A DNA stretch of 23,348 nucleotides from Burkholderiaceae bacterium. Its GTDB lineage: Bacteria > Pseudomonadota > Gammaproteobacteria > Burkholderiales > Burkholderiaceae. The DNA is taken from assembly GCA_947372155.1 (NCBI GenBank), contig CANBSM010000008.1:1-23348 (forward strand), in the 5' to 3' direction. Position numbers and translations under genes: made by a program. Each line of letters begins with the position of its first letter. Within the stretch, counting starts at the first letter, position 1. The notes beneath the pieces are model-generated. The model had not been told where the DNA came from. It did no database searches and was given only the letters and a program-made list of their open reading frames with translations. Positions 7,237-15,004 of the stretch are shown piece by piece.

Positions 7237-8013
7237 ATGAAGTCGATCCTAAATATTGCCGCCTATTTATTTGTCAGCCTTGATGGCTTACCAGAGCTGC
7301 GCGCCAAAATGCTCGATGAATGCAATGCTCGCCAGTTAAAGGGCACCATCTTGTTAACGGGCGAAGGCATCAATATGTTCCTTGCCGGAAAAACAGAGGA
7401 GCTACGCGGTTTTCTGAACTGGCTTCGCGCCGATACCCGTTTTGCTCCGCTTCAGGCAAAAGAAAGCTGGTCCGAGGATCAGCCCTTCAAGAAGATGTTG
7501 ATCAAACTCAAAAATGAAATTATCCGCATGAATCACCCAGCGATTCGCCCCGAAGAAGGTCGCGCCAATTTCATTAGCCCCAAAAAATTACAAGAATGGT
7601 TAGATCGTGGCACCGATGATTTAGGCCGCCCTGTAGTAATGGTAGATACGCGCAATGCCTTTGAGGTCGACTACGGCACCTTTGAAAATGCCCTGCATTT
7701 CAATATCGAAAAATTCACTGAGTTTCCTGCAGCGATCTCCGCACACAAAGAAGATTTGGCCGATAAAACCTTAGTCAGTTTTTGCACCGGTGGAATTCGT
7801 TGCGAAAAATCTGGGCTGTATATGCGCGAGATTGGTATGGAGCATAGCTATCAGTTAGAAGGCGGAATTCTGAAATACTTTGAAGAGGTTGGCTCTGCAT
7901 ACTACCAAGGTAGCTGCTTTGTCTTTGATGAACGCGAGGCACTAGAGCCAAACCTAGATTCCATTCCCGTAGAGCACTCCATTCGAAAGAAACTCAAAGC
8001 CAGCCAAGCCTGA
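7237..8013 (+). CDS. trhO: TrhO-type rhodanese protein, tRNA U34 hydroxylase (short form)
   Basis: A 258-aa protein of the YceA/TrhO family, which makes 5-hydroxyuridine at tRNA position 34 using oxygen. The N-terminal YceA-type domain (1-100) shows KGTILLTGEGINMFLAG (35-51) and SEDQPFKKMLIKLKNEI. The rhodanese domain (115-215) has VDTRNAFEVDYGTF and the active-site loop FCTGGIRCEK with Cys183 as the expected catalytic thiol and Cys189 nearby. GSCFVFDER (225-233) is family-typical. E. coli TrhO has about 350 residues; this one stops shortly after that motif and lacks the cysteine-bearing C-terminal extension. GAGAG lies 6 nt before the ATG, and a possible -10 (GATAAT) lies at 7206-7211. It stands alone, divergent from the Bug operon. 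Confidence 0.9.
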   Translation: MKSILNIAAYLFVSLDGLPELRAKMLDECNARQLKGTILLTGEGINMFLAGKTEELRGFLNWLRADTRFAPLQAKESWSEDQPFKKMLIKLKNEIIRMNHPAIRPEEGRANFISPKKLQEWLDRGTDDLGRPVVMVDTRNAFEVDYGTFENALHFNIEKFTEFPAAISAHKEDLADKTLVSFCTGGIRCEKSGLYMREIGMEHSYQLEGGILKYFEEVGSAYYQGSCFVFDEREALEPNLDSIPVEHSIRKKLKASQA

Positions 8014-8067
8014 GAAAGAGTGAAGCTATCAATAGTAAAATGATTTCGCTGTACAAAACTAACTAAT

Positions 8068-8110
8068 AACAATCATTCGGACTCGAGACATGTCTAAAAC
8101 GATCATTCGG
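8068..8110 (+). repeat. 13-bp direct repeat around a Bug start codon, 30-bp period
   Basis: AACAATCATTCGG (8068-8080) and AACGATCATTCGG (8098-8110) match at 12 of 13 positions and start exactly 30 bp apart, about three helical turns. The start codon at 8090 lies between them, and the second copy is inside the first codons. Possible paired binding sites for the region-5 operon; chance is not excluded. Confidence 0.35.
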
Positions 8111-9094
8111 CAAAAGCCGATTTTTTTATCATCCCTTCTTTTTGCATTTCTGGGATTAGCGCTCCACTTAAACGCGCAAGCGCAAGGTGCAGCACCCGCC
8201 TACCCAACCAAACCCATCAAACTGATTGCCCCTGTCGCTGCCGGCGGAGGCCTAGACAATATTGCGCGTGCTGTTGCAGAAAAGCTCTCTCGCTCTATTG
8301 GTCAAACGGTGGTTGTAGAAAACATGGGGGGTGGCGGAGGCTCCATCGCCTCTCAAGCTACCGCTAAAGCACCAGCTGATGGTTACACACTGATGATTGC
8401 TTATGTAGGTACGCATGGCACCAATCCTGCGGTACGCAAGCTACCTTACGATGCCATTAAAGATTTCACACCGATTGGCATGATTGGCGCGACACCGAAT
8501 GTCCTCATCATTAATCCCGACTTACCAATTAAAAACTTCAAAGAGTTTGTGGATTACGCCAAAAAGAATCCTGCGAAATTAAGTTATGGCTCGGCCGGTC
8601 CGGGCACCCTTACCCACCTCGGCATGGAGCAACTAAAGTTAGCGGCTGGAATCTTTATGGTCCATGTACCTTATCGTGGCGTAGGCCCTGCGTACACGGA
8701 TTTATTAGCAGGCCAAACTCAAGCAATGCTCCCTACCCTATTTGCAGCCCTGCCGTATATCACCACCAATCGGGTTCGCGGGCTAGCAGTAACTGGTTCC
8801 AAGCGCAGTTCGGCCGCACCTAATATCCCTACCTTCAAAGAGCTGGGCTATAACGGTTTTGATGGCCAGCAATGGTACGGCTTAGTGGGTCCAGCCAATC
8901 TGCCACCTGCTATCGTCGCTAAGCTCAATGCCGAATTAAATAAGGTACTCGCTTTGCCAGACTTCTCAGAAAAAATGACTAGTGAGGCGATGACGTTAAT
9001 GCCGATGACACCGCCTCAATTTACGAATTACATCAAAGAAGATATTGCACGCTGGGCCAAGGTTGCCAAAGATCGCAACATTGAAATTGACTAA
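8090..9094 (+). CDS. Bug-family (TctC-like) periplasmic solute-binding protein
   Basis: A 334-aa secreted binding protein. The signal peptide covers about 1-31 (hydrophobic FLSSLLFAFLGLALHL, then NAQAQG). Bug blocks are YPTKPIKLIAPVAAGGGLDNIAR (38-60), VVVENMGGGGGSIA, APADGYT (94-100), VHVPYRGVGPAYTDLLAG and PNIPTFKELGYNGFDG. It opens a six-gene operon, with 35 nt before the MmgE/PrpD gene. Shine-Dalgarno pairing before this ATG is weak. No TctA/TctB genes are nearby. Neighbours suggest a hydroxy- or unsaturated-carboxylate ligand, but that is inference. Confidence 0.93.
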   Translation: MSKTIIRQKPIFLSSLLFAFLGLALHLNAQAQGAAPAYPTKPIKLIAPVAAGGGLDNIARAVAEKLSRSIGQTVVVENMGGGGGSIASQATAKAPADGYTLMIAYVGTHGTNPAVRKLPYDAIKDFTPIGMIGATPNVLIINPDLPIKNFKEFVDYAKKNPAKLSYGSAGPGTLTHLGMEQLKLAAGIFMVHVPYRGVGPAYTDLLAGQTQAMLPTLFAALPYITTNRVRGLAVTGSKRSSAAPNIPTFKELGYNGFDGQQWYGLVGPANLPPAIVAKLNAELNKVLALPDFSEKMTSEAMTLMPMTPPQFTNYIKEDIARWAKVAKDRNIEID

Positions 9095-9129
9095 TTTTTT
9101 TACATTTACTTATTTATAGGAATCTATAT

Positions 9130-10503
9130 ATGTCTCACGCTATTGCTGCAGCAGCCGATCTGAACGCACCACCAGTTACAAAAATATTGGCAGAGTTTGT
9201 TCATGCTCACCCAAGCCAAGGCTGGACTCCTGAAGTCGAACATGAAGCTCATCGCACATTCTTAAACTGGCTTGGTTGCGCTATTGGCGCAGCCAATCAC
9301 GAAAGCGTGGAATCTTCACTCGCTGCTATTCGTGAATTTCAGCCTGCGCCACAAGCTAGCATTCTGGGTCGTAAAGACAAAGTAGACATGGGTGGGGCTG
9401 CACTGATTAACGGCATTAGCTCCCATACATTTGACTTTGATGACACTCACTTAAAGACGGTGATTCACCCAGCAGGTCCAGTGGCATCTGCAATCCTGGC
9501 GTTAGGTGAACATATTGGCGCCAATGGCCGTCAAATCATTGACTCCCTCGTTCTCGGGATTGATGTTGCCTGCCGTGTTGGCAATGCAATGTATCCAGAC
9601 CACTACCATCGCGGCTGGCATATCACCGGTTCCACTGGCATGCTCGGTTCTGCAGCTGCATGCTCACGCATGATGGGTCTAGATCTACAAAAAACCACTA
9701 TGGCTCTTGGTATTGCTGCCTCACAACCGGTTGGTATGCGCGAGCAATTTGGCACGATGACCAAACCATTCCATCCAGGCGGCGCCGCTCGTGCAGGTCA
9801 ACTCTCTGCGCTACTGGCAAAGCATGGTTTTACTGCAAGCCCTAAAGCACTTGAAGCTGGTCGTGGCTATATGCAAACCGTTTCGACCAAATGTGACTGG
9901 TCAGAAATTGATCGCGCCCTCGGAAAATCTTTTGAGATCTCCTTGAACACCTACAAGCCATTTGCTTGCGGCATCGTGATTCACCCAGCCATTGATGCAT
10001 GTGCTCAATTACGCGTCCAAGGCGTTAAGGCAGAGGACGTTGAGCGCATTGAATTACGTGCGCACCCACTCGTGCTCGAGTTAACTGGTAAGAAAACACC
10101 TAAAGATGGTCTTGAAGGTAAATTCAGCGTGTATCACGGCTGTGCTGTAGGCTTGATCTTTGGCCAAGCTGGCGAAGGTGAATATGCCGACGACATCGTA
10201 AACCGCCCTGATGTTGTTGCTTTACGTGCCAAAGTAAATGCTACGACCGACACATCTATCAGCGAAGCATCTGTTGACGTAAAGGCCTTTCTCAAGAATG
10301 GTAAAGAAGTGCACATCTTCGTAAAAAATGCGATTGGCTCCGTAGAGAACCCAATGAGCGATGCCAACTTGGAGCAAAAGTTTACAAGCCTAGCTGAGCC
10401 TATTATTGGCACAGAAAAAACGCGTCAGCTCATTTCTGCACTTTGGAAATTAGGACAAGCGCCAGATCTCAAGCAAATCCTCAATCTTTGCACTCCTGAC
10501 TAA
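9130..10503 (+). CDS. MmgE/PrpD family protein (2-methylcitrate dehydratase / cis-aconitate decarboxylase superfamily)
   Basis: A 457-aa cytosolic enzyme of the MmgE/PrpD superfamily, whose characterised members dehydrate 2-methylcitrate or decarboxylate cis-aconitate. The helical core shows NGISSHTFDFDDTHLKTVIHP with Asp104/Asp105, His107 and His113. GWHITGSTG carries His164, and MTKPFHPGGAARAG carries Lys212 and His215. These correspond to the acidic, His and Lys active-site positions known from CAD/PrpD. Length is typical. A prpBC context is missing, so classical propionate catabolism is unlikely. It lies between a Bug binding protein and a D-2-hydroxyacid dehydrogenase, pointing to a peripheral di- or tricarboxylate pathway. 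AGGA precedes the ATG; 23 nt separate it from the next gene. Confidence 0.92.
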   Translation: MSHAIAAAADLNAPPVTKILAEFVHAHPSQGWTPEVEHEAHRTFLNWLGCAIGAANHESVESSLAAIREFQPAPQASILGRKDKVDMGGAALINGISSHTFDFDDTHLKTVIHPAGPVASAILALGEHIGANGRQIIDSLVLGIDVACRVGNAMYPDHYHRGWHITGSTGMLGSAAACSRMMGLDLQKTTMALGIAASQPVGMREQFGTMTKPFHPGGAARAGQLSALLAKHGFTASPKALEAGRGYMQTVSTKCDWSEIDRALGKSFEISLNTYKPFACGIVIHPAIDACAQLRVQGVKAEDVERIELRAHPLVLELTGKKTPKDGLEGKFSVYHGCAVGLIFGQAGEGEYADDIVNRPDVVALRAKVNATTDTSISEASVDVKAFLKNGKEVHIFVKNAIGSVENPMSDANLEQKFTSLAEPIIGTEKTRQLISALWKLGQAPDLKQILNLCTPD

Positions 10504-10526
10504 TTTCAACTGAAAGCTTTTCACCT

Positions 10527-11501
10527 ATGGCCTCATTACCTAACATTGTTGTTCTCGGTGACTACGAGCGTGCTCTACGTCGTTTTTCGAATTGGGAAAA
10601 ATTAGACCAACAAGCCAATCTAACGATCCATCATGAACCACTGCGTGATGAGGCTTTATATGAAGCAGTCAAAGACGCTGATGCAATTGCAATTGTGAGA
10701 GATCGCTCACCTTTCAATGAAGCAATGATTGCGCGCCTACCAAAGCTCAAGTTTTTAATGTTTACTGGTGAGCGCAATGGCACCCTTGAAGCATCCGCCT
10801 TAGTAGCTCGAAATATCCCCATGGCCTGCACGCCTGGCGGGCCCTCCAAAGAAACTACTGCAGAGCTAACTTGGGCTTTGATTTTGGGCGCATCCAAGCG
10901 CCTTATTGAAGAAAATAAGCTGATTGCCTCAGGTGGCTGGCGCGATAGGATGTCTCTTCTGCCGATGCTCTCTGGTGAGCGCTTGGGCATTATGGGTCTA
11001 GGTGCTATTGGTAGTCGTGTAGCACGCGTTGGCGCAGCCTTAGGCATGGAAGTGGTGGCCTGGAGCCCCCGCATGACGCCCGAACGTGCTGCCGCTGAAA
11101 ATGCCAAAGCAGTCAGCCTTGAAGAGCTTTTAAAAACATCTAAGGTCGTATCGATGCACTTAGTGGCTGGTCCTGGCACTAAGGGTTTAATTAGCGCCGA
11201 TCAATTAGCACTCATGCGTCCAGATTCGATTCTGGTAAATACTTCACGTGCTGCGCTAATCAATATGCCGGATCTGCAAAAGGCCTTGGCTGCAGGCAGG
11301 CCTGGTCAAGCAGCAGTCGATGTCTTTGATGTGGAGCCCCTCCCAGAAAAAGATGTGCTTCGCAATACTCCCAATCTGCTGGTAACACCTCATCTTGGAT
11401 TTATTGCTGAACCTATTTTTGCGACCTTCTCAAAAGGCATTACGGAAACATTAGAAGCTTGGCTAGAAAATAAAGCTGTGCCACATCCTTTTAAACCATA
11501 A
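10527..11501 (+). CDS. D-2-hydroxyacid dehydrogenase, NAD(P)-dependent
   Basis: A 324-aa oxidoreductase interconverting a D-2-hydroxyacid and its 2-oxoacid. The nucleotide-binding loop is GLGAIG (158-163 region). The catalytic triad is Arg241 (VNTSRAALIN), Glu270 (DVFDVEP) and His289 (TPHLGF). The usual NxxRG has Ala instead of Gly after the Arg, a mild deviation. The substrate-side domain (1-110, plus the C-terminal helix) has PGGPSKETTAELTWALIL in place of the common TGxxxxxVAE motif. Only about 20 nt separate it from genes on each side, so it is co-transcribed with MmgE/PrpD and the CHR pair. It resembles the group annotated as D-2-hydroxyacid dehydrogenase or phosphoglycerate dehydrogenase-like; the substrate is unknown. 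Confidence 0.92.
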   Translation: MASLPNIVVLGDYERALRRFSNWEKLDQQANLTIHHEPLRDEALYEAVKDADAIAIVRDRSPFNEAMIARLPKLKFLMFTGERNGTLEASALVARNIPMACTPGGPSKETTAELTWALILGASKRLIEENKLIASGGWRDRMSLLPMLSGERLGIMGLGAIGSRVARVGAALGMEVVAWSPRMTPERAAAENAKAVSLEELLKTSKVVSMHLVAGPGTKGLISADQLALMRPDSILVNTSRAALINMPDLQKALAAGRPGQAAVDVFDVEPLPEKDVLRNTPNLLVTPHLGFIAEPIFATFSKGITETLEAWLENKAVPHPFKP

Positions 11502-11521
11502 TCATTTTTGGTAGAAAAGCT

Positions 11522-12067
11522 ATGACTAAGAATAGCCTAACGCCATTAGAGCTATTTATTAGTTTTAGCAAAATTGGTATATCTGGCTTTGGTGGCGTGC
11601 TTCCCTGGGCAAGGCGGACTCTAGTAGAGCAAGACAAAATTCTGACGTCAGAAGAATTTAGCGCCATCCTCGGCATTTGCCAAATCGTTCCAGGCCCCAA
11701 TGTTGTTAACCTCGCTGTTTGCGTTGGCTCTCGATATGCTGGAGCAAGAGGAGCGGCGGCTGCAGTCCTCGGCCTTACGCTCGGGCCAGTTGCTATTGTG
11801 TTGTTACTCGCAATGCTCTATCAACAGTACAGCTATCTGGAGACAGTAAAGGGGCTATTGCGAGGTATTTCTGCAGTAGGGGTGGGCCTCATTGCTTCAA
11901 CTGGTTTCAAGATGCTGCGCGATGAGCTGCGCTTCCCTCTGATGTTGTTGGTAGTTGCTATCACTATCTGTGCTGTAACAATCTTTCATGTTGGCCTAGG
12001 ATGGGTCGTGCTCGCCGTTTTACCGTTGGCACTCTACCTAGCTCGTAAGAAAGCATTGATTTTATGA
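11522..12067 (+). CDS. CHR-family (chromate-type) transporter, N-half paralogue
   Basis: A 181-aa polytopic membrane protein of the CHR superfamily, short-chain type (about half of ChrA). Family marks are ISGFGGVLPWARR (20-32), LTSEEF and the QIVPGPNVVNLA signature (54-65), followed by hydrophobic segments at about 75-100, 110-128, 137-155 and 158-175. Known short CHR proteins work as pairs of opposite topology. This ORF overlaps the next CHR gene by 4 nt (ATGA), which couples their translation. It sits inside a carboxylate operon between a dehydrogenase and a Bug protein, with no chrB regulator or other metal-resistance gene, so the chromate label may not reflect the real substrate. Confidence 0.9.
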   Translation: MTKNSLTPLELFISFSKIGISGFGGVLPWARRTLVEQDKILTSEEFSAILGICQIVPGPNVVNLAVCVGSRYAGARGAAAAVLGLTLGPVAIVLLLAMLYQQYSYLETVKGLLRGISAVGVGLIASTGFKMLRDELRFPLMLLVVAITICAVTIFHVGLGWVVLAVLPLALYLARKKALIL

Positions 12068-12585
12068 GTATGCTTTTCGGTGTCTTTCTCAAGCTATCAG
12101 CCTTCTCATTATTGGCTTTTGGCGGCGTTAATGCATTACTGCCTGAACTACTCAACTTAGCCGTCTATCAAGAACATTGGATTGATCTTCAAACGTTTTC
12201 TGACTATTTTGCTATAGCCCAGGCAGCGCCTGGTCCCAACTTTATGACGGTGACCCTCCTAGGCTGGCATCTCTACGGTGTACTAGGTGCGTTACTCGCA
12301 ACACTTGCCATTGCGTGGCCCTCCTCCATCATGATTTTTTTTCTACAAAGACTCATCTTGGGCATCCAGAATCCGATCATGAGAAAATCCATTCAATATG
12401 CAGCAGGCTCGCTAGCTATTGGCCTAGTGCTTTCTTCAGCATGGCAAATTGCTATCCAAATTAACCATAGCGCAGCAGCCTATGTCTTGACCTTGATTAC
12501 TATTGGATTTACATTGTTTACACGCTGGCATCCGCTATACCTCATTGCAATCGGTGGTGTCCTAGGTGTTCTCGGTTTTATTTAA
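12064..12585 (+). CDS. CHR-family (chromate-type) transporter, C-half paralogue
   Basis: A 173-aa membrane protein and partner of the preceding CHR half. It repeats the family pattern: LLAFGGVNALLPEL (16-29), a linker ending in TFSDYFAIAQAAPGPNFM (47-64), then hydrophobic helices at about 74-95, 112-130, 137-155 and 158-172. The PGPN signature is intact, so it is not a decayed copy. The start overlaps the previous stop as ATGA. The two ORFs are distinct in sequence and reading frame, so this is a natural split pair and not a recent frameshift in a full-length ChrA; sequencing error cannot be ruled out wholly, but split pairs are common. 18 nt separate it from the downstream Bug gene. Confidence 0.9.
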   Translation: MSMLFGVFLKLSAFSLLAFGGVNALLPELLNLAVYQEHWIDLQTFSDYFAIAQAAPGPNFMTVTLLGWHLYGVLGALLATLAIAWPSSIMIFFLQRLILGIQNPIMRKSIQYAAGSLAIGLVLSSAWQIAIQINHSAAAYVLTLITIGFTLFTRWHPLYLIAIGGVLGVLGFI

Positions 12586-12603
12586 TCGTTTTATAGGAAG
12601 AAT

Positions 12604-13581
12604 ATGCGACTCATGAAAAGCTTATCCATTTGCCTACTTAGTCTGCTCTCTTTTTTCAGTAGTGCGTCTTTTGCTCAAGGCGGCTATCCCAATAAGCCGA
12701 TTAATTTCATCGTGCCCTACGGTGCTGGCGGTGGGGCAGATTCTCGCAGTCGTCAGATTGCGCAAAAGATGAGCGTCATCCTCAAGCAACCCATCATTGT
12801 TGATAACAAGCCTGGGGCTGGTGGCAACATCGGTACAGAATTTATTTCTAGAGCTGCTCCAGATGGTTACACCATTGGCATGGGAAATTTTGCACCCCTA
12901 GCTGTAAATAAAACACTCTTTGGTAATTTACGCTACGACCCAGAAGCCGATCTCACGCCAATTGTTCTGATTGAAAAAGGGCCTTTGGTATTGGTAGTGA
13001 ATCCAAATTCTTCCTACAAGACAGTGCAGGAAATTGTTGCGGCTGCTAAAGCCAAACCAGGTGTTCTCACTTTCTCATCGGGCGGCATTGGCGGCAGTCA
13101 CCAATTATCTGGTGAGTTATTTAAACAAAGTGCTGGCATCGATATGATTCATGTGCCTTACAAGAGTGGATCTGCCGGCTTAACCGATCTGATGGCCGGT
13201 AACGTCACGATGATGTTTGATCAAATGTATTCAGCAATGCCTAGCATCAAAGCGGACAAGTTAAGACCCATTGCAATTACTAGCAAGAAACGCTCGCCTC
13301 TACTCCCAAATGTGCCGACCTTTGCTGAAGCGGGCTATCCCAAGGTTGAGGTTCTTAATTGGCAAGGCCTCATCGCACCTAAGGGAACGCCAAAAGCGAT
13401 TATTGATCAATTAAATGCGGCTGCTAATGAAGCCTTAAAAGATCCTCAGTTACGCGAGCTGATGCTTTCACAAGGCAATGAAATTGGTGGGGGAAGTCCA
13501 GCTGAATTCGCCACCCTCATTAAAGCAGAGGCTGCCAAATGGAGTGCTGTTGTCAAAACAGCGAATATCAAACCTGAGTAA
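12604..13581 (+). CDS. Bug-family (TctC-like) periplasmic solute-binding protein
   Basis: A 325-aa secreted binding protein, third Bug of the window and last gene of the operon. Signal peptide 1-24 (cleavage near SFA|QG). Bug blocks are YPNKPINFIVPYGAGGGADSRSR (28-50), IIVDNKPGAGGNIG (64-77), APDGYTIG, IHVPYKSGSAGLTDLMAG and PNVPTFAEAGYPK. An alternative start is Met4 (12613); AGGAAG at 12595 fits the first ATG. Its sequence is clearly different from the Bug at the head of the operon, so ligand specificities may differ. A strong terminator follows at 13622. Confidence 0.93.
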   Translation: MRLMKSLSICLLSLLSFFSSASFAQGGYPNKPINFIVPYGAGGGADSRSRQIAQKMSVILKQPIIVDNKPGAGGNIGTEFISRAAPDGYTIGMGNFAPLAVNKTLFGNLRYDPEADLTPIVLIEKGPLVLVVNPNSSYKTVQEIVAAAKAKPGVLTFSSGGIGGSHQLSGELFKQSAGIDMIHVPYKSGSAGLTDLMAGNVTMMFDQMYSAMPSIKADKLRPIAITSKKRSPLLPNVPTFAEAGYPKVEVLNWQGLIAPKGTPKAIIDQLNAAANEALKDPQLRELMLSQGNEIGGGSPAEFATLIKAEAAKWSAVVKTANIKPE

Positions 13582-13621
13582 TGAAATAGCTAGCGAATTA
13601 GAAATGCATACTGAATGACAT

Positions 13622-13649
13622 TGGGGGCTTAACGCCCCCAGTTTTATTT
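13622..13649 (+). terminator. Rho-independent terminator of the Bug-PrpD-CHR operon
   Basis: TGGGGGC (13622-13628) pairs with GCCCCCA (13634-13640) around a TTAAC loop, followed by GTTTTATTT. The T-tract overlaps the stop codon of convergent crcB. In the minus direction no T-rich tract follows the stem, so it should serve mainly the plus-strand operon. Confidence 0.9.
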
Positions 13650-14021
13650 GAGCGCTTGGTAAGTCAAGATACCCAAAAAAGTCAGTAGAAGTGATCCAAT
13701 GAGATTAAGTAGCGCCGTACCCAAAGCCCAGGTAAATTCTCCGCGCTGCATAAAACCAACTACTTCAGCCGAAAAACTCGAGAAGGTAGTTAGACCCCCT
13801 AAAAAGCCTGTCACCACCAATAGCTTCCACTCAGGAGAAAGATGTGGATTATTACCAAAGAATGCAACTGCAATACCTATCAAATATCCGCCAACCATAT
13901 TCGATATAAAAGTACCCAATGGGAGTGAAGAAGCCATCCCTACGGTAGCGTAATTAAAGCCAGCTCTTAATAAGGCACCAAAGCCGGCACCGAAGAAAAT
14001 TGCGAAGATAGGAAGCCACAT
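13644..14021 (-). CDS. crcB: Fluoride exporter CrcB/FluC
   Basis: A 125-aa four-helix membrane protein. It assembles as an antiparallel dimer forming a fluoride channel that expels F-. It shows the N-terminal FFGAGFGALLRAGFN block (9-23), Asn41 in the FISNMVGG helix, and the hallmark GFLGGLTTFSSFS (72-84), including the TTFS sodium/Phe-box region. Length is normal for single-gene dual-topology forms. It starts 12 nt after the dioxygenase stop, so it is co-transcribed with it. No crcB fluoride riboswitch fits in that gap, so fluoride control, if any, must act further upstream. Confidence 0.94.
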   Translation of the reverse strand: MWLPIFAIFFGAGFGALLRAGFNYATVGMASSLPLGTFISNMVGGYLIGIAVAFFGNNPHLSPEWKLLVVTGFLGGLTTFSSFSAEVVGFMQRGEFTWALGTALLNLIGSLLLTFLGILTYQALK

Positions 14022-14033
14022 AATCTACTCTAG

Positions 14034-14813
14034 TTATTGAATTGAAAAACCCAGCATGCTAATTGAACTCATCTCGATTCCATCTGTATAGACTTTTACT
14101 TGCTCGCCCTCTTCCTGCAAGGCCAAGGTATACAAGGCTGGCCAATAGTGCTCTGCGGTCGGAATAGAGAGGTGTGCTGCATCGCCAAAACGCTCCCAGT
14201 CAATTAAGACCTCATGATGATTAGCGCGAATTTCTGAAGCAAAAAAATCATTGAACTCTTTTGCCCAAGGATAAGGCTCAGCGCCTTCTTGCCAGTGAAG
14301 AGTGCGCAAGTTGTGAACCACATTGCCGCTAGACAAAATAAGAATATTTTCATCGCGCAGGGGACGCAGCTGCTTAGCAAGCTCATAGTGCTCACGCGCC
14401 GACATAGCGCCATCGAGACTTAACTGCACAATAGGCACATCCGCATTTGGGTACATGTATTTGAGTACCGACCAAGCGCCGTGATCAATGCCCCATTCGT
14501 TTTCTTCGAGCACTACCGGGACGTTTAATAATTCTTGCACACGATCAGCTAAAGCGGGACTACCCGGTGCTGGATATTGAATATCAAAGAGCGCTTGTGG
14601 GAACCCACCAAAATCATGAATCGTTTTTGGTTTGGGCATTGCGGTAACCCAAACTCCACGGGTTACCCAATGTGCCGAGATTACCAATATAGCGTCAGGA
14701 TGCTTTAAAGACTTTCCAAGAGCCGACCATGCCGCTGTATAGCGGTTGGGCTCTATGGCGTACATCGGACTGCCATGGCCAGCAAATATTGCAGGTTGGC
14801 GATGGCTAGTCAT
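14034..14813 (-). CDS. DODA-type extradiol ring-cleavage dioxygenase (YgiD-like)
   Basis: A 259-aa protein of the LigB/DODA class III extradiol dioxygenase family (4,5-DOPA dioxygenase-like, E. coli YgiD). Conserved histidines are His13 (AGHGSPM), His48 (VISAHW), His111 (WGIDHGAW), His168 (GNVVHNLR) and His222 (PTAEHYWP). His13, His48 and one later His are the expected metal ligands, and His111 and His168 are the usual acid/base positions. Length is typical. The physiological substrate of most bacterial members is unknown. It lies 9 nt after the 45-aa ORF and 12 nt before crcB. Coupling of this gene to crcB has no evident metabolic logic. Confidence 0.92.
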   Translation of the reverse strand: MTSHRQPAIFAGHGSPMYAIEPNRYTAAWSALGKSLKHPDAILVISAHWVTRGVWVTAMPKPKTIHDFGGFPQALFDIQYPAPGSPALADRVQELLNVPVVLEENEWGIDHGAWSVLKYMYPNADVPIVQLSLDGAMSAREHYELAKQLRPLRDENILILSSGNVVHNLRTLHWQEGAEPYPWAKEFNDFFASEIRANHHEVLIDWERFGDAAHLSIPTAEHYWPALYTLALQEEGEQVKVYTDGIEMSSISMLGFSIQ

Positions 14814-14822
14814 TAATGCAAA

Positions 14823-14960
14823 TTAACCGAATACGTAACCCGTGTGAGCTGCAACCAATGCAAACAAAATAGCCAAGCTTGTAGCTGCTGCCAACATCAC
14901 AACCAATGTAATGATCTTTTTGTTGATCTCTTCTTTAGATTCGTTATGCCATTCGTTCAT
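14823..14960 (-). CDS. Small single-pass membrane protein, unknown function (45 aa)
   Basis: I do not recognise a family. The 45-aa product has a charged N-terminus (MNEWHNESKEEINKK), one hydrophobic helix (about residues 16-38: IITLVVMLAAATSLAILF and onward) and a short tail ending TGYVFG. AGAGGA lies 6 nt before the ATG, a strong ribosome site. The stop is 9 nt before the dioxygenase start, so it should be co-transcribed with it. Size and topology suit a small membrane-protein modulator, but no partner is shown by sequence. Real coding status rests on ribosome site, spacing and composition. Confidence 0.72.
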   Translation of the reverse strand: MNEWHNESKEEINKKIITLVVMLAAATSLAILFALVAAHTGYVFG

Positions 14961-15004
14961 GCTAAATCCTCTGTAAACACATTAATTAATAGGGTAATTA
15001 TCCA

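Noticed and set aside
10631..11179. 182-codon minus-strand open frame
   Set aside because: It is fully antisense to the D-2-hydroxyacid dehydrogenase with intact catalytic residues; its composition is Ser/Arg/Ala-rich, as expected of a shadow frame.
11522..12585. Frameshifted full-length chrA
   Set aside because: Each half has its own start, full helix set and PGPN signature, and the ATGA overlap is typical of coupled genes; short paired CHR proteins are well known.
14022..14033. Fluoride riboswitch before crcB
   Set aside because: The gap is only 12 nt and the crcB-motif sequence was not seen.
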